Shown: piece after piece, positions 62,760 to 64,000 of the stretch
Layout: each line of letters starts with the position of its first letter
Numbering within the stretch: the first letter of the stretch is position 1
Source: Lineus longissimus
Lineage: Eukaryota; Nemertea; Pilidiophora; Heteronemertea; Lineidae
NCBI RefSeq assembly: GCF_910592395.1
Contig: NC_088324.1
Span: forward strand, 5,420,953 to 5,484,952
Direction of reading: 5' to 3'
Length of the DNA stretch: 64,000 nt
Position numbers and translations under genes: made by a program
Notes under the pieces: model-generated
Told to the model about the DNA's origin: nothing
The model's input: only the letters and a program-made list of their open reading frames with translations
Database searches by the model: none

Positions 62760-63420
62760 ACCAATGATCAAGCCCTTTGGTTTCAATTTTAGCCACCTGG
62801 TGGCCAAACTGGGAATCGAACAGCACCAAGATTCAGTCTGCAAGGCTTAATAACATAGGGCTAGATATGTACCAAGTTTCAAGTCAATAGCTCCAGTAAA
62901 ATACGAATCATGCCACCATCAACAAATTTACGCTATTAGACTTCTGTGACCTTCAAAAGTAGGTCAAATCAAAAACCGGTGCGATTCGTCATGTTTCAAA
63001 TCATATGATAACATTTTACCATTGATCAGGCAGTTTCAGTGTCGATTTTAGCCACCTTGTTCCAAACCAGGAATCGAACCGGACCGACAATTCAGTCAGT
63101 AAGATCTTATTTCATAACATAGGCCAGGCCACTGAGCTAAATATGAACCAATTTTCAAGTCATTGGGTGATATGAATAAAGACTAGCAAATGCTTTTATC
63201 TAAAACTCCATGTACATGTACATTTACACGAGGTCTTTCTGTACAAAATTGAAGTAAAAGCATTTGCTAGTCTTTATTCATATCACCCAATAGCTCCAGT
63301 AGTTACGAAACGTGCCACCATCGGCCAGTTTGTCACCTTGATTGAAAAGAACATCAAATCAAAAACCACAGGAAAGGTTTCATGATTATGGCTATCAGAG
63401 TTCATAAGATATTGACTAAG
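62760..63420. repeat. Two diverged units of the TGACCTTGA-type dispersed repeat
   Basis: GCCACCTGGTGGCCAAACTG, GTACCAAGTTTCAAGTCAAT and GTGACCTTCAAAAGTAGGTC mark it. The second unit is interrupted by the MITE at 63163-63293. Confidence 0.65.
63163..63293. mobile_element. 131-bp MITE with 37-base perfect inverted arms
   Basis: TTGGGTGATATGAATAAAGAC continuing to CAAATGCTTTTA, and the exact complement TAAAAGCATTTGC ... TATCACCCAA. The loop has ATGTACATGTACAT. It splits the repeat phrase CAAGTCA/ATAGCTCC, which shows the target. Confidence 0.85.
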
Positions 63421-63737
63421 GTTTTCTGGCCACCTGGACTTGCCGCCTAGACTTGAGCCAGAAAAAAAGCTCAGATTGTAATAATTTTTGGTACTTTGTA
63501 AGTCATGTTGTCAACAGTCAACCAGACACCAAGTCGCAACTTTGTGCCATCATTGTTGACGGATGACACAGAGTTCTCCACTATGCATTTCGTTTGTGTC
63601 AAAATATGGCTGCAGCACCCGACCCAAAATTTTTTCACAGAGAACGCCAAGTTGACAGACACCGGACAAGATGTGATCACATAGCTCTCTCTCCCATGGT
63701 ATTGTTAGCTAAAAAACCCGATCAAAACTAGAACATT

Positions 63738-63878
63738 CAGGGCCAAGTTGTTAGAAAGCATGTTAGCTTATAACATGATGTTGACATCTTGTTTCATGTA
63801 CCGGTACATCAATGCACATGTAACAACATATCAGCATGATGTTATGTGCTAACATGCTTTCTAACAACCGGACCCTGG
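63738..63878. mobile_element. 141-bp foldback MITE
   Basis: GGGCCAAGTTGTTAGAAAGC / GCTTTCTAACAACCGGACCC with ATGTTAGC and TAACATGATGTTGA pairing inside. Ends resemble the MITE at 56050 (GGGCC..G.TGTT). Confidence 0.75.
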
Positions 63879-64000
63879 TGCTTTTAATGGTGGAACCTCC
63901 CTTTAGCAGACACCTCTCTATTAAGGACAACCTCTCTATGAAGGACACTTGATTTGGTCCCAAATTGATTCTTTCGGTTCAACTTGACCTCTCTAATCAA
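63879..64000. other. Window end, no recognised gene
   Basis: Contains three related CTCTCTATTAAGGACA / CTCTCTATGAAGGACAC words, an imperfect short repeat. Confidence 0.3.

Noticed and set aside
63060-63085. GGAATCGAACCGGACC resembling a tRNA B box
   Set aside because: Part of the dispersed repeat; no A box or foldable tRNA around it.

Overview
This is a repeat-dense stretch of animal nuclear DNA, most likely from a marine invertebrate. Genes are split by GT-AG introns. Metazoan-type BEL/Pao and Ty3/gypsy retrotransposons, a piggyBac, a pogo-like transposase and Env-bearing gypsy elements lie nested in one another, and the background carries TAGGCCTA, TACATGTA, poly-G and foldback MITE sequence. 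The species cannot be fixed from the sequence. Nearly all recognisable protein coding lies on the minus strand, and most of it belongs to mobile elements.

Layout. 1-1.7 kb: 5'-truncated LINE (ORF1 fragment and ORF2 endonuclease, running off the window edge). 1.7-6.4 kb: internally deleted Env-bearing gypsy element (gag fragment, integrase, chromodomain-like tail, Env) cut inside its integrase by an intact piggyBac element (TTAA target duplication, matching terminal repeats, 627-aa transposase). 7.5-8.8 kb: four exons of a decayed transposase-like gene. 10.2-19.1 kb: three-exon pogo-like transposase gene with phase-consistent introns; a GC-AG intron holds a 6.9-kb decayed gypsy element with 155-bp LTR matches and a tRNA-Lys-type primer site. 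19.5-22.1 kb: decayed gene with a Ulp1-like (C48) peptidase remnant. 22.1-25.6 kb: BEL/Pao element 1, whose 3' LTR carries a 501-bp segment with perfect intron borders that is absent from the 5' LTR. 25.6-30.4 kb: gypsy gag pseudogene and an Env-bearing gypsy element meeting at one LTR. 30.9-36.0 kb: a 5-kb DNA transposon with terminal repeats, a likely AACT target duplication, subterminal repeats and a 659-aa protein that I cannot assign to a named transposase class; it is the best candidate for an undescribed system. 37.9-39.6 kb: integrase-type transposon remnant. 41.06-49.91 kb: MULE-like non-autonomous element with 9-bp target duplications, split by a complete BEL/Pao element 2 (653-bp LTRs, CTGAC duplication); a second copy of the MULE-like element at 50.8-51.6 kb preserves the empty site. 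53-54 kb: two minisatellites, one with higher-order structure. 55.9-62.5 kb: four small exons with consistent phase of a charged, probably cellular gene (possibly EPSTI1-like), whose introns are full of MITEs and dispersed repeats.

The window reads as a record of successive insertions: piggyBac into gypsy, gypsy into a pogo-gene intron, BEL into a MULE-like element, BEL next to a gypsy gag. The only coding units that look intact are the piggyBac transposase, the 659-aa transposon protein (its 5' exons are uncertain), the three visible pogo-like exons and the charged-gene exons.
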